This document shows, one piece after another, positions 49,836-62,027 of a DNA stretch of 64,000 nucleotides. Below the pieces are notes generated by a model. The model ran no database searches and was not told where the DNA came from. It saw only the letters and a list, made by a program, of their open reading frames with translations. Origin of the DNA: Glycine soja (taxonomy: Eukaryota; Streptophyta; Magnoliopsida; Fabales; Fabaceae); NCBI RefSeq assembly GCF_004193775.1, contig NC_041011.1, forward strand, positions 45,887,167 to 45,951,166, in the 5' to 3' direction. The first letter of the stretch is position 1. Each line of letters begins with the position of its first letter. The position numbers and the translations under genes are program-made.

Positions 49836-50115
49836 TTGGTCATCGGCGACAAGGGCCATCGCAGCGTCTCCGGTGGTGAACGTCGCCGCGTCTCCATCGG
49901 CACCGACATCATCCACGACCCCATCGTGCTCTTCCTCGACGAACCAACCTCCAACCTCGACTCCACCAGCGCCTTCATGGTCGTCAAAGTCTTACAGCGA
50001 ATCGCTCAGAGCGGAAACATCTTCATCATGTCCATTCACTAACCTAGCTACAGAATCTCTCTTAGACCACTTGATCTTCCTCTCCCACGGCAACACCGTC
50101 TTCAGCGAGGAGGCG
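49836..50115 (+). pseudogene. captured ABCG half-transporter fragment (nucleotide-binding domain)
   Basis: The frame carries the ABC signature [14 protein letters not shown], Walker B L-F-L-D-E-P-T-S and the switch region I-M-S-I-H, the C-terminal half of a plant ABCG (white-brown complex) nucleotide-binding domain. A TAA replaces the Gln codon that should follow S-I-H. A small deletion a few codons later moves L-L-D-H-L-I-F-L-S-H-G-N-T-V-F-S into another frame. The usual S-G-L-D is S-N-L-D. Walker A and all membrane segments are absent. The fragment cannot form a transporter. It sits inside the MULE inverted repeats, so it was captured rather than decayed in place. Confidence 0.88.
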
Positions 50116-50312
50116 GTTGCACGGGGAATCGACGACGAGGCCGAGGAAGGCGACATTTGCGGGAAGGTCGGTGTCTGAGATGAAGGTTTCCACGACCCCC
50201 ACATCGGAGACGGCAGCGATAATGCGCTGGCGAAGGGATCCAAGGAGGAAGTGCTGCGGTGGTGATGGTGTGGGTGGTGTCAGAGAAAGAAGGGTGATCA
50301 GAGACCAGTGAC
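50116..50312 (-). pseudogene. second GC-rich captured fragment, unidentified
   Basis: The composition stays GC-rich after the ABCG similarity ends. The minus strand has the longest coherent reading (…L-R-Q-R-I-I-A-A-V-S-D-V-G-V-V-E-T-F…, within an ORF at 50,062-50,385). I do not recognise the source gene. It may be another captured exon in opposite orientation, making the element chimeric, or simply 5' sequence of the same donor rearranged. Confidence 0.35.
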
Positions 50313-50487
50313 AAGCTCGGAGGAGAGAGAAAAAAGAAAAAAATCTCATATTTTTTATTTTATCTGATGTAAAAAATTTCATCATATCTTAATCAATTTT
50401 GACCGTTTGATTTTCTAATTTTAAAATTGAACGGATGCGATGCATTTTTTTTTTTCTAAAACTTATCCACGGTTCACTTACGCACCC

Positions 50488-51746
50488 TAAAATTCACCCT
50501 TAATCATTTCTAATTATTTTTTTAATGATTTATTTATTTTTTATCTTATTTTTTTATTTAGTTTGATTTTTTTTTTTAATTTCAATTTGAATATTATTTT
50601 ATTTTTATCTTTTATCTTTTTAAAAAGTTTATTTGCCTTTTTATCTTATTTTTTTTATTTAGTTTGATTTTTATCTAAATTTTTTTAATTTGATTCTTTA
50701 ATCTATTTAAGAGTGATATCATAAATCATTTAAAAATATTTTTTTTTGTTCACTTTTCTCTCATTCCTTTCAATTTCATTTTTAACAAAAAAAGTTCATT
50801 CTTAAATAATTTACGATATAATTTTTTTTACAGATAAAGGTGTAAATTGAACCAAACAAATTAAATAAATGATTAAATTGAACTTTTTAAAAAATAAAAC
50901 ATCAATTTGAAAAAAAAAAATAAAGGATCAAATTGGTCATTTGATCTTATTTTTTCAATATATTACCTATCTTCTTTGTCTACAAAATCTTGTTAATCAA
51001 TACTTTTAGGATTAATGAATGTGGAGCAAGACAAGTGAGATACGTCTTGACCTTGATTTATATCATAACTAGCGGAAACACGCATGCTGTTCACATTTCT
51101 ATTGTATTATTGCATAAAAAGATAATATGCGACAATAATTTCTAATTATAATTTTTGAATTATGTTTAATGAATGATACACTCCAATTGAAAAAATAAAA
51201 AAACAAATTGAACAGCACAACTAAAAATAAAAATAATTAGTTGGTCATAAGAAAACCACAATAATTTTGGCTTTGAAAAAAATATTCTCCTTTTCCCTTT
51301 TTCCATAAATTGCCTTCTTATTGATAATGACAATTTCCAAATGCATATCCCATGAAAGACCTATTAAATGAATTAAAACAATAATTAGTAACAAATAAAG
51401 GAAATAAAATATAAAAAAAAATGTGTAAGAATGAGTCGAAATTAAAAAAAAAAAAAAAAACTATGGATAAATACTTAAAGTGATGAGAGGGACAATGGGA
51501 GAAAAAATGTGTTATGTACTAAAATTCTTATAATTGAGGAAAACACCTTTGATCAAAATTGTAGAAATAATGGAGAATGCAACAACACTAAAATACTAGG
51601 AAGAAAAAAGAATGCAAATATGGCTCAGGAAAAAATAAAATTAGAAGCAACAATAATTGAATGGGAGCTTTGAGAAGCAGTGCAATTATATTTATAGTGT
51701 ACAGTAAAAGTGAGATAAAGGGACAAAATTGGCTAGATGAAAGTGG
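50488..51746. other. AT-rich intergenic DNA
   Basis: Mostly T- and A-runs, including poly(A) near 51,446-51,461. No gene or bounded element was recognised. Confidence 0.5.
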
Positions 51747-51751
51747 AGATT

Positions 51752-53120
51752 TGTTAGTTGTTATTCATGAGTAGTTTTATATAGAATATTTGCAAGGAAA
51801 TAGGGCGTTACCTCCAATTTATGGTTCTTTTAGTAGGAATTGTACATATTTTTATGTTTAGTGTGATTTTATAGAGTAGATACTCCTATTTTTATGAATT
51901 AATGTTGAATCCAACTCAATTTCAAGTCAAAGAAGAGAAGGTTCAAGTAGCTGATGACTTACTCAGCGAGACAGGTCCGCTTAATGAGTGACATCCGTTT
52001 AATGAGGCATATAGCTCGCTTAGTAGGTTGGGAAACCCTAGAAGAGGATCTGTTAGAGATGTGCTCGCCCAGCGCGTAGCTAGTCCGCCCAACGAGATCG
52101 TTGTCTCTTCTTGCGCTTAACGGGCCCATTCTCGCTAAGCCAAAATTCACTTACTCTCGCTTAGTAAGTCAGTCTCGCTAAGCAAGCATTCAGAAGCTGA
52201 AAAGTCTAAAAGCCTTTAAAACATTGAAGTTGACGGAAATAAAAGAGAGTCTTTTTGATAGAGTGCGAGGGCGCACAAAAGGAAGCTGAGAAGACAGAAG
52301 GAAGGCAGTTGAGAGAGCTTAAGTTAGAAAGAGTGAAGTTTAGGGTTTAGAGATTGTAGGAAACATCCTCGACCATCCTTTGCCATTTTCTTTCACTCAA
52401 AACTATTCCTTCCTTGTATTAAGAGCTTGTATTACTCGTAATGAAAGACTAAGCCTCTTGGTCGAGGAGTTCTGCTGAGACCTTGGTGTAACATTCTTTC
52501 ACTATCTATTTAATATTATTTTTATGTGTTCATTGCTTTTATCTGTGTTTATTTTTACATGCTTGTGGTTTGATTACCCATTTGTATGTATAGTTAAGAT
52601 TTTTAGCATTGGAAAATGCATTAAAGCCTCAGAACTTGGTAGAGCAAGCTAGAAATCTGTATGTCTAGGAATGAAGTGCGGTGATCTAGTTCATATTATG
52701 TTGTAGTAGACTTAATGCAACTTTTTTAGACTAAGTTTGTTGAGTGATCAAGGATGAAGTTTAAAGAGAGTTAGATTCATTCACTAGAGGAATTTTGGTT
52801 TGAGTAGTTTCTCAGTATAAGAATACTATGATAACGTTAAAGAGAAAAATACACATTAACATCAAGAGAAATTCAATAGAGCAACCCAATGCTTTTTACT
52901 TAATAGTTTTCACTTCCAAAATTTTAGATATTTAGTTTATATTCCAATAGACTTTAGTACATAATTCAACTTGATATTTACCTTGCTTTTAATGCATACA
53001 AATGTTTGCATGCTAGATGTACAATGTCTGAGTGAAACAAATTCTCTGAGAATACGATACTCGGTCTTACCATTTTATACTACTAGAGCGAATCAGTACA
53101 TTTGCCAAAGAACACTAACA
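51752..53120 (+). mobile_element. solo LTR (1,369 bp), probably Ty3/gypsy-type
   Basis: The unit starts TGTTAG and ends CTAACA, and both sides show the same 5-bp target duplication AGATT (51,747-51,751 and 53,121-53,125). No primer-binding site, internal coding region or second LTR follows, so recombination between two LTRs probably removed the rest. Inside, at 51,960-52,190, is a cluster of CGCTTAG/CGCTAAGC-like words. The end has an ATACGATACTCGGTCTTACC-type stretch common in gypsy LTRs of legumes. Superfamily assignment is from that resemblance. Confidence 0.85.
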
Positions 53121-53125
53121 AGATT

Positions 53126-56100
53126 ACATAAAAGATTTTTCATTTTTTTATTCTCTATTTTTATATGGTTATTATTATTTTTATTTTAAACATAAAGAGA
53201 CATTTAGGATAAAATAAACAAATAAAAGTGAAGCTCAATGAGTGCTTACACATCTATATCTATTGTTATAGATTATTAAGTATGAATCTAACTTATTTAT
53301 TTATTACAAAATATTTATTAAGTATTGGTATGATGTATTTAAATGTTTGAGCTGACTTAAAAACTTACTTATATGATATATTCTGTAGAAATCTCGTCAA
53401 TAAATTATTAAACATATAGATCTAAATAGGTAAATGAGTATATCAAACTTATTATTAATATATATATATTATAAACAAACCCGTCTATCATAGACTTTTT
53501 AAAATGTTTAAAGTTTAACTTTTTTTTAATAAAAAGACTTTTTATAAAAGCTCAAGTCTGTGTTTTATATCTTATTTAAAAAAATTGAGTCATGTATCAC
53601 CTACATAAACGATTTATTGATAAAATAGTTGTTACTGATATTTAAACGAACTTAAAAAACAAAAATAAACTACATTAAAAAAAATGATAGGAAATTAATT
53701 CCTTTTGATTATAGTAATATTTTATAAGAAAGATAAATGTTTACAAATTATTCCACTAAAAAAAATATTGTTTCAAGTTTCAACTTCCCCTCCTCAGTGA
53801 CTCCCTAACTTGTTAGTATAATTCCTTTTGACTATACTTGTCGCATAAGATTATCTTTCATAAATAAGAAACAAGAATTTATGTATTTTGATTGGAGTGG
53901 TAATAGAGAAGAGATGAAACAAATTATGTTGGACCCAAAAAAAATAATTTCCCCCACCCCCGAGTATCTGTTGACCATACCTTTTAAAATTAAATACATT
54001 TATTGGAACATAAATAAATAAACAATATTTTATAATTGAAAAGTAACATGTTAAAAAAACTGACAAATAGTATGGTCAAATTTAATTTAGATTTTAAAAA
54101 ATTATAATATGCAAAAATAATAAATAATTTTACGTTAAGAACAAAATAATGGATTTTTTTTCATTCAATATATTTATTTCTTCTCTCTCTTTTCCACTTT
54201 TTCAAACAAGCAAAGAGAAAAAAATCCACTCTTTCCCTTCTATTAATCCAAATTATACATAGTTTTATCCCATTTTTCTTTTATTTATATCCTTCCTCTT
54301 CCTCTCTTTTTTATTTATTTTCTCACTATTTCACTCTAAATTATTTTACTTGGTAGCATGCATCCATTAGAATAAGACGGATAGCTATATTAATATCCAG
54401 TGTGCACATTGAATAATGGAGCAAACATGGTACACGCATCCCAATGTAAATAAACCACAAAAAAGATTACAAAAAGTAATATAAATTAAATGGAACGTGA
54501 TAAAGGGAAAGAATGAGTGAATATAGGTATAAATAAACACCAATAAATCACAAATAATTATGTAAGTGAACTTAAAATTTAAGTTTATGAATTTTATGTT
54601 TACTTCAATCATTTTTATATGATGTGAGATTGATGTATTCTAACACAACCGTACAAGAGGAAAAAAAATATAAAGATGAGTATCAGATTTGTGAATGAAA
54701 ATGAATGAGCCGAGAGAAGAAGAAATAATATGTATAACAAAAAAGAGAAAGATGGATAAAAAGGAGGATTTTTTTGGGACGTTAAAAATGTTAATTCCTA
54801 TCTTGACTATCACCACCCTCGTTGCCTTGATGATCATGAATGTTGCACTTAATTAATTTCTTTAAGCTCACTGCAACATCATTAATAAATGAGATAGGGA
54901 GTGAATAAAAGGTAGTGTGAACAGAGCCTAAAGGTTGGAGCCTTGGAGCCGGAGGTGTTCCAGTGTATCCCTCTCTTTCTTATTTAGTTCTTTTGGGTTT
55001 TGGCCATTAACAAATGAACCTATGCTTCTTGTGACAGCTGGTGTGTTATTTTAAAAGAAAATATATATATTTTTGTCAATAAATTATATTGAACAAGTTA
55101 TGAAAATAAGCTCAAAACATCTTATAAATTACTCCACTATCAGATATTTTGTTAAGTTCTCACAAACACTACCATAAGCACTTATAATAAAAGTAAGTCT
55201 GAAGAACTCATTGGTTTTTACCATGAAGAAGCATCGAAATGGCCCATGTGTAGGCCATCATTCTTAATCATTAGATATAGTGATAAAAAAAAAAATAGGA
55301 TTAAAGATTGGATACTTATTAATATTTTGGTTAGGAATTTGCAATCCAGTTCCTTTATATATATATATGCAAAATTTGATTGAAACAAATTTGGCTAAAT
55401 GAAACCCTGACAAAGAGATGCGCCACAAGGTAGACGGCAAAGACCAACTCCTCTCTTTTACATCTCAATAATAATCAACGAAAAGCGAAAGAAAGACAAA
55501 ACGTTTGCATATATGGATTCAGAAAGTAGTAGAAAGGAGGAAAAGGCATAGACTTGGATGATCATTGAGCTTTGAGGACTATTTTACAATTTTAAAATTT
55601 TCTCGTGAACCCATTGTGTCCTCTTTTATCTTCTTTAGCCAATAAATTTTGGTCATGCACTGGTGGATCATATATAATGCTAGTCTACTGTAGAATCTAC
55701 CAAAAAACTCATAATTAAAAAGTTGTTCATAAACTCTTTTAATTCTTTCAAGGGCCACCATTTCTCATCCTTTAACCTTTAACCTTTAATCTCAATTATT
55801 ATTAAATTAATTCAATGATCCCAAAACAACTGGAAAAGAGGTTATCGAAAGACTTATTGGAAAAAATCTAGAAGCATCATGGTACATATTTGTTAATGAT
55901 TTTTTTTATAGATATTTGCTAATGATCTTGAAAAACAGAACACCTCAATAGATACATTACATTTAATCTAAGAAAAAAATATTATATACTTACAATGTAA
56001 CTCAATCATTTAATCATAATTTATTAACTTTTACAATAATTATCTTAAAATAATTTAAACATACATACATTAAACTCTTGGTCTAAACTCTCAAAATGCA

Positions 56101-56984
56101 AAATGCAACCTCTAAAGTCTAAAGAGGAGTTAATAAGATATTCAAGTCCACGGCATATGCATGATAAGAGTAGTGGTTTTTTTTTTTTTGGGTACATATA
56201 ATAAGACTAGTGGAGTATCTTAGAAACATTACAAATGAATATCACGTAGTACATTTCATCAGAATTATTTTTTTATTCTCCTTTTGGCTCTTCCATATGT
56301 GCATAAGATGGTGTGATGTGAGGAGTTATCCCTGTTAATGAAATAAAGTGAAAGTGAACGTCGATTGGAGTAGGTGGAGGGAGGCCACATACTGATGAGT
56401 GATGGAAGGAAGTTCTCCCAGACTACACGAAATGCTTTGTTATTATTATTTTATTTTTTAAAAATCTGTTTTAACAAAAACTTATTAGTAGTAAAATTTG
56501 TATTATAAACAGGAATACAAATAAAATAAAAATAAAATTTATTATAAAATAGGAGAAATTGAATCAATCAAAGATAAACATATAAGTATAACAAAAAATA
56601 AAGATAAATATACGATTATTTTATATTAAATAGAATATGCGTATTAATTTTTACTTGAAAATTATTTATTCATAAATAATTTAAGTTACTCAATCTGTGA
56701 TTAACTGAATGCAGGATAGATTTATCCAACTTCCAATCACTGGAGTCTGGAATGTAAACATATTGCAGAAAATAAATCAATTTATCTTTAAATTCGGTAT
56801 GTGTTTGTATTAGCATTCTTGATATAAGTTTAATAAAATTTTCAAGTCAACATGTACCAACAGCAATTAAAGGTGTCATGTAAGTTTTATATTTCTCTTA
56901 TTACTCCCTTTCATCATCGCAATTTTTTTTTTAGTTTTCATGAAACTTATCTAGTAAAGTATAGATAAAAAATTATTTTGTAAA

Positions 56985-57052
<68 letters not shown>

Positions 57053-58340
57053 TTCTTTCGTGAAAACTCTATTTTTATTTTTCAATGCTATCCATTTTGG
57101 GGTATAAGTAAATGGTTTCGATGGTATCATTCTTCACGACTAATTTTAAATATAAAAACTGTTTTTATCAAGAAGTAAAATATTTATTATAAAAATATAG
57201 AAGTATTAAAAAAAATTAAATAAAAGCTTTAGTTGTTTTTATATTTTTCTTTGATAAATAAGATCTTGTAAAAAATAATAAAGATAAAAATAAATATAAA
57301 GTTTAGACATAACTTATACATTAAGTGGCGAAATATGAATTTGGAATATAAGATTTGATATTCCGGAAGGTGCTTCACTTTTTCCCTCATTTATTTACTA
57401 TTTCTCTAACCTCTCACCTTTTTACCAAAATCCCTTTCTCTTTTTCAACTTATTGCACCCCTACCAAAAAAACTTAATGTACACAACACATTATCTTCTT
57501 CAAATGATCATGTATATTAATCATAGGAATTTTTATTTTTAGGGGAATCAATGTCAAGCCCTTAACCCAAACCCCTCATTTATATGTAGATGATGAGGAA
57601 TTGAGTAAACTTTTTGAAGTTGAAGGAAAAAATTAGTTATCACGCAAATGAACATAAAAAGTGAGATGATACTTTTGTTATTTTTGGTGATTTTATTTGA
57701 CTCAATTATGAATAAAGTAGATTAAACTTAAATTCACACATAAAATAATCTTTTCAATGAAAAATTAATTCTATAAAATAGTTTTTATGCGTAATTCTAT
57801 AAAATACTTAATTCAGTTAATTAATTTATCAATTTCAAATTTTAAACTTGAATATACAAATGTGTTAACGATTCAAAGAAAAAACTTTGTCATTCACTAA
57901 ATTTTACCCAGATAAAAAATGATCATTGCAAATATATATTTTTTTGAAAGATAGCGGAGATACAACAGTGCATCAAAAAAAAAGTCTGAATTGGAATTGG
58001 AATTGGAATCTAATAAGTGCATGGAGGAAAGATGTGGCAAGCATAACAATGAACATATTATATATTTTTTTTTTGGATTCATCTCTATATATATGAAAAA
58101 GGATTATATTCTCGGTGGATATAAAACGTTTTATATAATTATTTAATTATAATTCATTATATATAATAAATATTTTTTTAAATATCTAAACTATCTATAT
58201 ATTAAAAAAACACTAACAACACATTTTTGTGAAAATACTTTTTATTTATTTATTAAAATTTATATTTTATTTAATGATTTTTTAAAGTCATAAAATTCAA
58301 TATATTTAAACTTATGAGTTAAAATAAGTTTATATTTTAA
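53126..58340. other. AT-rich intergenic DNA with long AT microsatellite
   Basis: No gene was recognised over 5.2 kb. A pure (AT)n run of 63 bases occupies 56,986-57,048. Other content is A/T runs, short ORFs and pyrimidine tracts (54,170-54,330). Confidence 0.5.
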
Positions 58341-58793
58341 GGGGGGTGTATTGGATTGGGATTTTGAGAGAATATTTTGACAAAAATAATCTTGAAGATT
58401 TTAAAAGATTATGTGGGATTGTATTGATTTTGTGGGATTTTAAAAAAAAATTTTAAAAGACTTTTTACAATCAGGATTCTTAACCCAAGATTTTAATGGA
58501 TTTCTAACACAGATTTTTAAAGTACTTTATGGATTTTTAAGATTTTGAAAGATTAATACATTTTAAACAAAAAAATAACGGAAGTTACAAAAGTGAATGA
58601 AAAAGATGATAAATAAATTATAATGTTTGAATAAAGAAAATAAAAACGATAGAAATTTTAAACCTTTTAATAACAAAGTCATTATTGCCTAAAAAAATAA
58701 TAACAAAGTGATTCAAGAATAGAGACCCAAAAGATATAGTTCAACAAACTCACGATGTTTAAAATAATATGTTAATAATAGATGATCAAAATA

Positions 58794-59894
58794 TTAATTA
58801 TTCCCTAACTTAAAGTTTATCCAAGATGAGCGTTCTTCCGGTGACATCTTCAAGAAAAAATCCTTTTTTGCTTTAGTATTTAACAATTCAGCTGTCTTGA
58901 AACGCGTTATGTCATCCAAATTTGGAATTTCTTTTATAACATCCCAAATAATACCCTCAAGCTCTCTATCTCTATCTCTATCTTTTTCTCTTTTCTCCAT
59001 CATGCTGGATATTTTTTCAAAATTCACAGCAATAGTCCCAATGCCAACAGAAAGATTTTCCAGAACGTTGCCTTGATTGTTGATCCCAACAGCGCTTGAA
59101 CTCCCTCCATACTCGGATCTCCTTCGCTTGTGACAGTTTTGTTTTTCTATGGGAACCTCTGAATCTAAAGGGGGGTGGGATGGTGGACTTGGTTGGTTTG
59201 GTGATGGAGGCTGATATGCTGGTTCATAGTTATTTGGTGTTATGAATGTATCACTATTAGGATCATATGAAAATTCTTCTATCCCAACAGTTTTATTTTC
59301 TGGCTCAAAAGTTATTGCATCAGTATCATCTGGATCGACTGATATAGAATTATTCCCGCTAGAAACTCCACCCCCAACAACGATCTTCAAATACTCATAA
59401 TCAACCATACTTTTTCCTCGAAGTTTGCTGTGACTTGGGTGAGACTAAAAAAAAATCATTGTTAATATACTACAAATATTATAATTTACTAAATTTATAA
59501 CTATTAATATATTTAAAAGATTATGAACTTAGCTCAGCTTTAAGTAATCTTTCCATACATCCTCATGAGCAGTGAAAGTTTTTCCAATTGGGTCCCATCC
59601 AAAGCCAGAGTTGTTGCGCATAAGGGTTGACATCATGTTATACTGGTTTCGAAACCACTTCATCCGACTCAAATAATGACTATAAGTTTTAGGGAATTTA
59701 GTTTTTGCATTGAGTTGAGGAAGTATTATTCGTTCTACATTTTGTTTGCTAAGTGACCCATTGGCATCACGCAATCCCCTATTCATAGCATCCACCAAGA
59801 GGTGCAACAACTCATTGGTATCCTCCATAGTCCAAGATACATAATTATCTTTGTCTCTACTCTTTCCTTTGTTATTTTCTTGTGAATCCCCCAT
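58794..59894 (-). pseudogene. Myb/SANT-like DNA-binding protein (Harbinger ORF1 type), splice donor damaged
   Basis: Exon 1 (59,894-59,538) encodes a Myb/SANT-like domain with W-T-M-E-D-T-N-E-L-L-H-L-L near residue 21, then a W-F-R-N-Q-Y-N helix and G-F-G-W-D-P. Exon 2 (59,444-58,794) continues S-H-P-S-H-S-K-L-R and D-Y-E-Y-L-K-I-V-V-G, as family members do, then an acidic/Pro-rich linker and a C-terminal charged region. The 93-base intron has a good TTTTTTTTAG acceptor, but the donor reads AAG|CTGAGC where AAG|GTGAGC is expected. Without splicing, exon 1 stops after L-S, giving 121 aa. In Harbinger elements this protein assists the transposase in DNA binding. Here it may be dead, or expressed only as the short form. 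The ATG at 59,894 is followed by M-G-D-S-Q-E-N. Confidence 0.72.
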
Positions 59895-60500
59895 TTGATC
59901 GCTAATATATATATAAGAAACTAGTTATTTGACAAAAATAGTTATTGTTTCCTAATTGTCAAAAGTATAGTGACTATATCCCGAATAATATACAATTCAA
60001 TAGAAAAACCAATAAAAAACTACCTAATAATAAAATAAGGGTCATGCTAACATGCGCACTTAGGGCACATGTTAAGGATACTTCCAATAGTAACTATGTC
60101 TTAAAAACAACAATTTTTGACTTTTAAAAAAGTAAATTGCACAACTTTCAATACAAAATTTCTATACATAATACACTAACAAGTGTCTTAAGGGCACATG
60201 TTAGCATTTTCCATAAAAATAATACTCATATATCATAAAATTATTTAAAAAAAAACTATTAACAAAATAACAATAATAATAACACAATAACAATTAAAAA
60301 ATTATTAACACACTAATAATAATAATAACACGCTGTCAAAAAAATAATAATAACACATTAATAATTAACATTTTAATAATAACACAAGAAAATAATAATA
60401 ATAATAATGGACGTTGTAAAAAAACAAGTTGAAGAAACAGAAAAAAAAGAGTTTTTTATTTTGATTTGCATATACAGTACTAAAAAAAAAGCAATATGAA

Positions 60501-61118
60501 ATCTTGATGCATATCAATTGCCATTCTTTTGATGCATATTCATTGCCTGGACGTTGAAAACAATATGAATACGAAATCTTGAAGCATATACAACACCCTT
60601 TTATTTTGATTTGCGTAATATACATATAGTATGAACAATATTGACTATCGATTGCCATTAAAAAAATAGGTAAAATTGATTGAAAAGTTGTAAGAGAATG
60701 AACCACAATCTTGATGCATATCAATTGTCATTCTTTTGATGCATATTCATTGCCTGGACGTTGAAAACAATATGAATACGAAATCTTGAAGCATATACAA
60801 CACCCTTTTCTTTTGATTTGCGTAATATACATATAGTATGAACAATATTGACTATCGATTGCCATTAAAAAAATAGGTAAAATTGATTGAAAAGTTGTAA
60901 GAGAATGAACCACAATCTTGATGCATATCAATTGTCATTCTTTTGATGCATATTCATTGCCTGGACGTTGAAAACAATATGAATACGAAATCTTGAAGCA
61001 TATACAGCACCCTTTTCTTTTGATTTGCGTAATATACATATAGTATGAACAATATTGACTATCGATTGCCATTAAAAAAATAGGTAAAATTGATTGAAAA
61101 GTTGTAAGAGAATGAACC
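60501..61118. repeat. tandem repeat, three copies of 207 bp
   Basis: Copies start at 60,501, 60,708 and 60,915, each beginning ATCTTGATGCATATCAATTG. They differ at only a few bases, and the third is cut short at 61,118. The repeat lies upstream of the Myb/SANT-like gene inside the Harbinger-like element. Near-identity implies recent amplification. The ORFs it generates on the minus strand are by-products. Confidence 0.9.
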
Positions 61119-61498
61119 TGGTAGTGGTTTGTGTCTTGTTCGGCAGGAGAAGAAAAAGTCTTTGGAAGATTATGAAAAGTCTCAAGGGTTTGGGTGAGAT
61201 TGTTGGAGGAGTATTTTATGTGTATTTCTAACTAAAAAGTCTCTCAAAATCCATTCCACAAAAGAATCCATCAAAATCTATTTACTTTTGAATACCAAAA
61301 GACATTTTAAAAGTGATAAGAAATCTCAATTGAATACCAACAGATTTTTGTTGCCCTGAAAAAAAAATCTTTATTGTCTTAATTGAATATCACAAGATTT
61401 GTTTATATTTTATAAAAGTCTTATTGAATACCACAAGACTTTTTAATCATAAAAAAGTCTTTTAAAATCATTTAAAATCTTAATCCAATACATCCCCC

Positions 61499-62027
61499 AA
61501 ACTAGAAGAGAGAATGTGTAAAAAGAAAGCATTAGCCATTAGCCATTAGCCATTAACAAAGTAGCTCAGTCCCTCTCCACCACCAACACCACTTTGCTTC
61601 TTCTCCCGCTCGATCTGAGTCATGCCTATTGCTATTGCTACCCTCAATCTGCATCTAAAAGCAATCACATAAAAATATACGTAAGCGTACATGCGCCTCT
61701 GTTTAATTTCTTTGCTCATCTCCTTTTCCATGCATGATTTGTTCTATGGTGTATTATAACTACACGTCTTACCATGCCCCACAAGACACACTGATGAGTG
61801 ATGAGGAAAACCACTCTTCTTCGCTCACATGTCTCCTTTCTTTTTTCAGATCTAATCTTTACCCATTACCTAAGCGTCTGATTAGAGGTGAAACTTCACT
61901 TTTTTTTTAATTCTGCATTTCAAATGTTTTTTTTTTTTTTTATAGTTTGCATCTGATTCATTACAGCCAACAATTATTAATTGTATGCGTAATTATGTGC
62001 AGAAGCAGAACACTTTTCCTTGCGAAA
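61499..62027 (+). promoter_or_regulatory. presumed promoter and leader of aminodeoxychorismate synthase
   Basis: Only about 530 bases separate the end of the Harbinger-like element from the ATG. The sequence includes a triple GCCATTA repeat at 61,533-61,556, pyrimidine runs at 61,830-61,860 and long T-runs near 61,900 and 61,930. No clear TATA box was identified. Confidence 0.35.

Larger units (their letters stand above)
49674..50487. mobile_element. Pack-MULE-like element carrying gene fragments
   Basis: Long terminal inverted repeats of about 150-170 bases enclose a GC-rich interior. The best blocks are ATGCATCG, AATCAAACGGT, GATTAAGATA, GATGAAATT and TCCGAGCTT, found at 49,701-49,825 and, inverted, at 50,314-50,446. 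The outer limits (GGGCACC; complement GGGTGCG) are less sure, and no convincing 9-bp target duplication was found. Long TIRs around captured host-gene exons are the hallmark of Pack-MULEs. It starts about 330 bases upstream of the chorismate synthase ATG. Confidence 0.75.
58341..61498 (-). mobile_element. PIF/Harbinger-like DNA transposon, transposase missing
   Basis: The left end GGGGGGTGTATTGGATT is matched, inverted, by the right end GGGGGATGTATTGGATT. Subterminal copies of GATTTTAAAAGA-type words follow on both sides. Flanking triplets are TAA (left) and AAA (right), compatible with a TWA target duplication after one mutation. Inside is a Myb/SANT-like gene, as in Harbinger ORF1, but I found no DDE transposase. 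The element is thus non-autonomous. The size is 3,158 bp. Confidence 0.72.

Noticed and set aside
60365..60931. Two near-identical minus-strand ORFs
   Set aside because: Generated by the 207-bp tandem repeat; low-complexity and without family motifs.
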